Origin: Flavobacteriales bacterium
GTDB taxonomy: Bacteria > Bacteroidota > Bacteroidia > Flavobacteriales > Parvicellaceae
Length of the DNA stretch: 6,929 nt
Direction: 5' to 3'
Assembly: GCA_014239715.1 (NCBI GenBank)
Contig: JAAZYJ010000306.1
Span: 1-6,929 of the forward strand
Below, piece by piece: positions 5,569-6,929 of the stretch; position 1 is the first letter of the stretch, and each line of letters begins with the position of its first letter. The position numbers were made by a program, and so were the translations under genes. The notes beneath the pieces are model-generated. The model was not told the origin of the DNA. It made no database searches and saw only the letters and a program-made list of their open reading frames with translations.

Positions 5569-6929
5569 CTACTTCAGGTTACTTTCCTTAAGCTGTTGTT
5601 CAAATGTTTTTTGTTCTGCAAACCAAGCGTCATATTCCTCCTGAGTTTCAACGACAATACTGATCCACATTTTAGAGTGGGACAATCCACATATCTTATT
5701 ACACAAAAGAATATATCCCGGTTCTACCTGAGGCCTTCCTTCCTTCGCTCTACCTTTGTTTATACCCTCATATTTTGCTATGATCTCAGGATGTGCTTTA
5801 AAATCCTTTGTAGTCATAGTCGGTGTGAACTTTATCTGCGTTGCCATACCTGGAACACAATTCATCTGTGCTCTGAAATGTGGAAAATAAGCTGAATGGA
5901 TTACATCCTGTGCCTTGAATTGGAATTCATAGGGCTGCCCAACTACAAGGTGCATGTCTCCTTTTAAAACAACATCATCGTACACTCTGGAATTGACATT
6001 GAGCTTTTCCATTTCGCTAAGGTCCATTTCATTTGCTATGGTCGCCTGAATTCTCTGCTTTTTCCTTTTTAGCCTTTCCATTTCTTCAGTCAATTCTGCA
6101 AGCTTTTCATCTGTCGTGTACGTCGCATCTTCGCTACCTAAATATTCATTGATGTAATCCACTCTTTGATCAATTCTCTTATAATGAAGGGATATAGTTT
6201 CTGATGAAATCAGGCCAAGAGGATTTAAAAATGAATTTGTGTCGCCCCAGCTGTTGTAATCTATCAACTTAAAATTAGCGTCTCCTAATTCATTGTCTTT
6301 TCCCGCATAACGCGTTGTCCAATCAAATTGCTTGGAATAAAGCTCAATGTGTTTTTGTTCTTTTAATTCCGTGAAGGTGTACACACTGTCTTCAACCATT
6401 GCCAACAACGCCTTGTTCCTGGTTGAGAACTTCTTGAGCTCTGTGATAACCAACGCACTGTCTCCCTGCTGCTCATAGGTTTGAATTACCCATGCACCAT
6501 CCTTTTCAACCAACACATTTTTTGCGTTGCCACCCAAAGAGCTCAGGTGCAATCCTGCCTCAGCCATGGTTTGAAATGCATTTTTAACCTCAAAGCTAGA
6601 CTTGACGTTGGGTTCACCTCCTTCTGCCGGGAGAATATTGTGTTCCTGAACCACATAATCTCCGGAAAGGTCTGTTATCTCGTTCCAGGTCTGAAGTCCT
6701 AATACAATGATAACGGCAAGAACTATTGCCGGAACCACTGTCCATAACATTTCAAGTTTGTTATTGTGAGAATAGAAGTATGCTTTTCTGTCTTTGTCGT
6801 AAGCATATTTGAATGCAAAATAAAAGAGCACTGCATTGCATATAAAGAATACCGGAATAATAATACCAAAGTTCTGTAATTGATGATGGATGCGAGATTG
6901 GTGATGGAACCAAGATCTGGCATTTTTCG
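5569..6929 (-). CDS. coxB: Cytochrome c oxidase subunit II (CoxB/CtaC), N-terminus outside window
   Basis: Subunit II receives electrons from cytochrome c at a binuclear CuA centre in a periplasmic cupredoxin domain. The frame is open to the window edge, giving 452 residues (residue 1 = codon 6927-6925); the GTG at 6831 is internal. Membrane segments lie at about 20-41 (FGIIIPVFFI...FYFAF) and 60-79 (LWTVVPAIVLAVIIVLGL), separated by the family signature HNNKLE. The cupredoxin part starts at IELYSKQFDWTTRY (194-207) and carries the CuA ligands H344 (DVIHSAYFPHFR), C409, C413, H417 and M420 (CNKICGLSHSKM). Odd features: about 107 extra residues (86-192) between the second membrane segment and the cupredoxin fold, a second charged insertion with a likely coiled coil (239-317), Lys411 in place of the usual Glu, and Phe201 in place of the usual electron-entry Trp. 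It is followed by coxA after 32 bases. Confidence 0.96.
   Translation of the reverse strand, partial: KNARSWFHHQSRIHHQLQNFGIIIPVFFICNAVLFYFAFKYAYDKDRKAYFYSHNNKLEMLWTVVPAIVLAVIIVLGLQTWNEITDLSGDYVVQEHNILPAEGGEPNVKSSFEVKNAFQTMAEAGLHLSSLGGNAKNVLVEKDGAWVIQTYEQQGDSALVITELKKFSTRNKALLAMVEDSVYTFTELKEQKHIELYSKQFDWTTRYAGKDNELGDANFKLIDYNSWGDTNSFLNPLGLISSETISLHYKRIDQRVDYINEYLGSEDATYTTDEKLAELTEEMERLKRKKQRIQATIANEMDLSEMEKLNVNSRVYDDVVLKGDMHLVVGQPYEFQFKAQDVIHSAYFPHFRAQMNCVPGMATQIKFTPTMTTKDFKAHPEIIAKYEGINKGRAKEGRPQVEPGYILLCNKICGLSHSKMWISIVVETQEEYDAWFAEQKTFEQQLKESNLK

Noticed and set aside
5561..5571. Short ATCT tetranucleotide repeat in the coxB-coxA gap
   Set aside because: Fewer than three full units; no sign of a phase-variable tract.
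5596..5895. Plus-strand open frame of 99 codons
   Set aside because: Antisense shadow of the CuA domain of coxB, rich in Cys, Phe and Leu from reversed codons.
6829..6831. GTG as the start of coxB, or a frameshift at that point
   Set aside because: The frame continues upstream without a stop to the window edge and encodes the first half of the membrane helix, so the gene is cut by the window and not broken.
6723..6923. Minus-strand open frame beginning MPDLGSITNLASII at the window edge
   Set aside because: It overlaps the coxB frame, which through the same bases encodes a credible membrane segment running straight into the subunit II signature; the other frame is a shadow.
1..6929. tRNA, rRNA, riboswitch, CRISPR, insertion sequence, attachment site or defence system
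   Set aside because: Scanned by eye on both strands; no cloverleaf, regular repeats with spacers, terminal inverted repeats with transposase, or defence-type domains were found.

Overview
This window reads as chromosomal DNA from a member of the Bacteroidota, of the flavobacterial or cytophagal type. Reasons: an outer-membrane beta-barrel protein of PorT type, short QueG and RuvB of the form usual in that phylum, a cytochrome oxidase subunit II with the CNKICG copper motif, candidate promoters of the TAnnTTTG type, and an apparent lack of strong Shine-Dalgarno sequences. The order cannot be fixed from this sequence alone.

Layout, left to right. Positions 1-566 (+) hold the C-terminal part of a PorT-like outer-membrane beta-barrel protein that starts outside the window. 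Positions 567-708 are intergenic, with no convincing promoter. A 64-residue protein of unknown function follows at 709-903 (+). It converges on a minus-strand block that fills the rest of the window, with an AT-rich hairpin at 931-953 between the two directions. Read in its own 5'->3' direction, the minus-strand block is: coxB (subunit II, 5' end outside the window), coxA (subunit I), a strong intrinsic terminator, a 208-residue exported beta-barrel-like protein, ruvB, and queG.

Function. CoxB and CoxA together make the core of an aa3-type, A1-family haem-copper terminal oxidase: CoxB takes electrons from cytochrome c through CuA and CoxA reduces O2 and pumps protons. All haem and CuB ligands are present in CoxA. 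RuvB is the Holliday-junction branch-migration motor. QueG makes the last step of queuosine synthesis in tRNA. The latter genes share direction with the oxidase genes but not function, and a terminator separates the two sets.

No mobile element, CRISPR array, RNA gene or obvious new multi-gene system is visible. The points worth a second look are smaller: two large insertions in the periplasmic part of CoxB, changes at its Mg/CuA and electron-entry positions, a terminator that ends 2 bases before the next gene's ATG, a queG reading frame whose family-conserved N-terminus lies upstream of its first ATG and would need an AUU start, and a ruvB GTG start that sits just behind a perfect -7 element.
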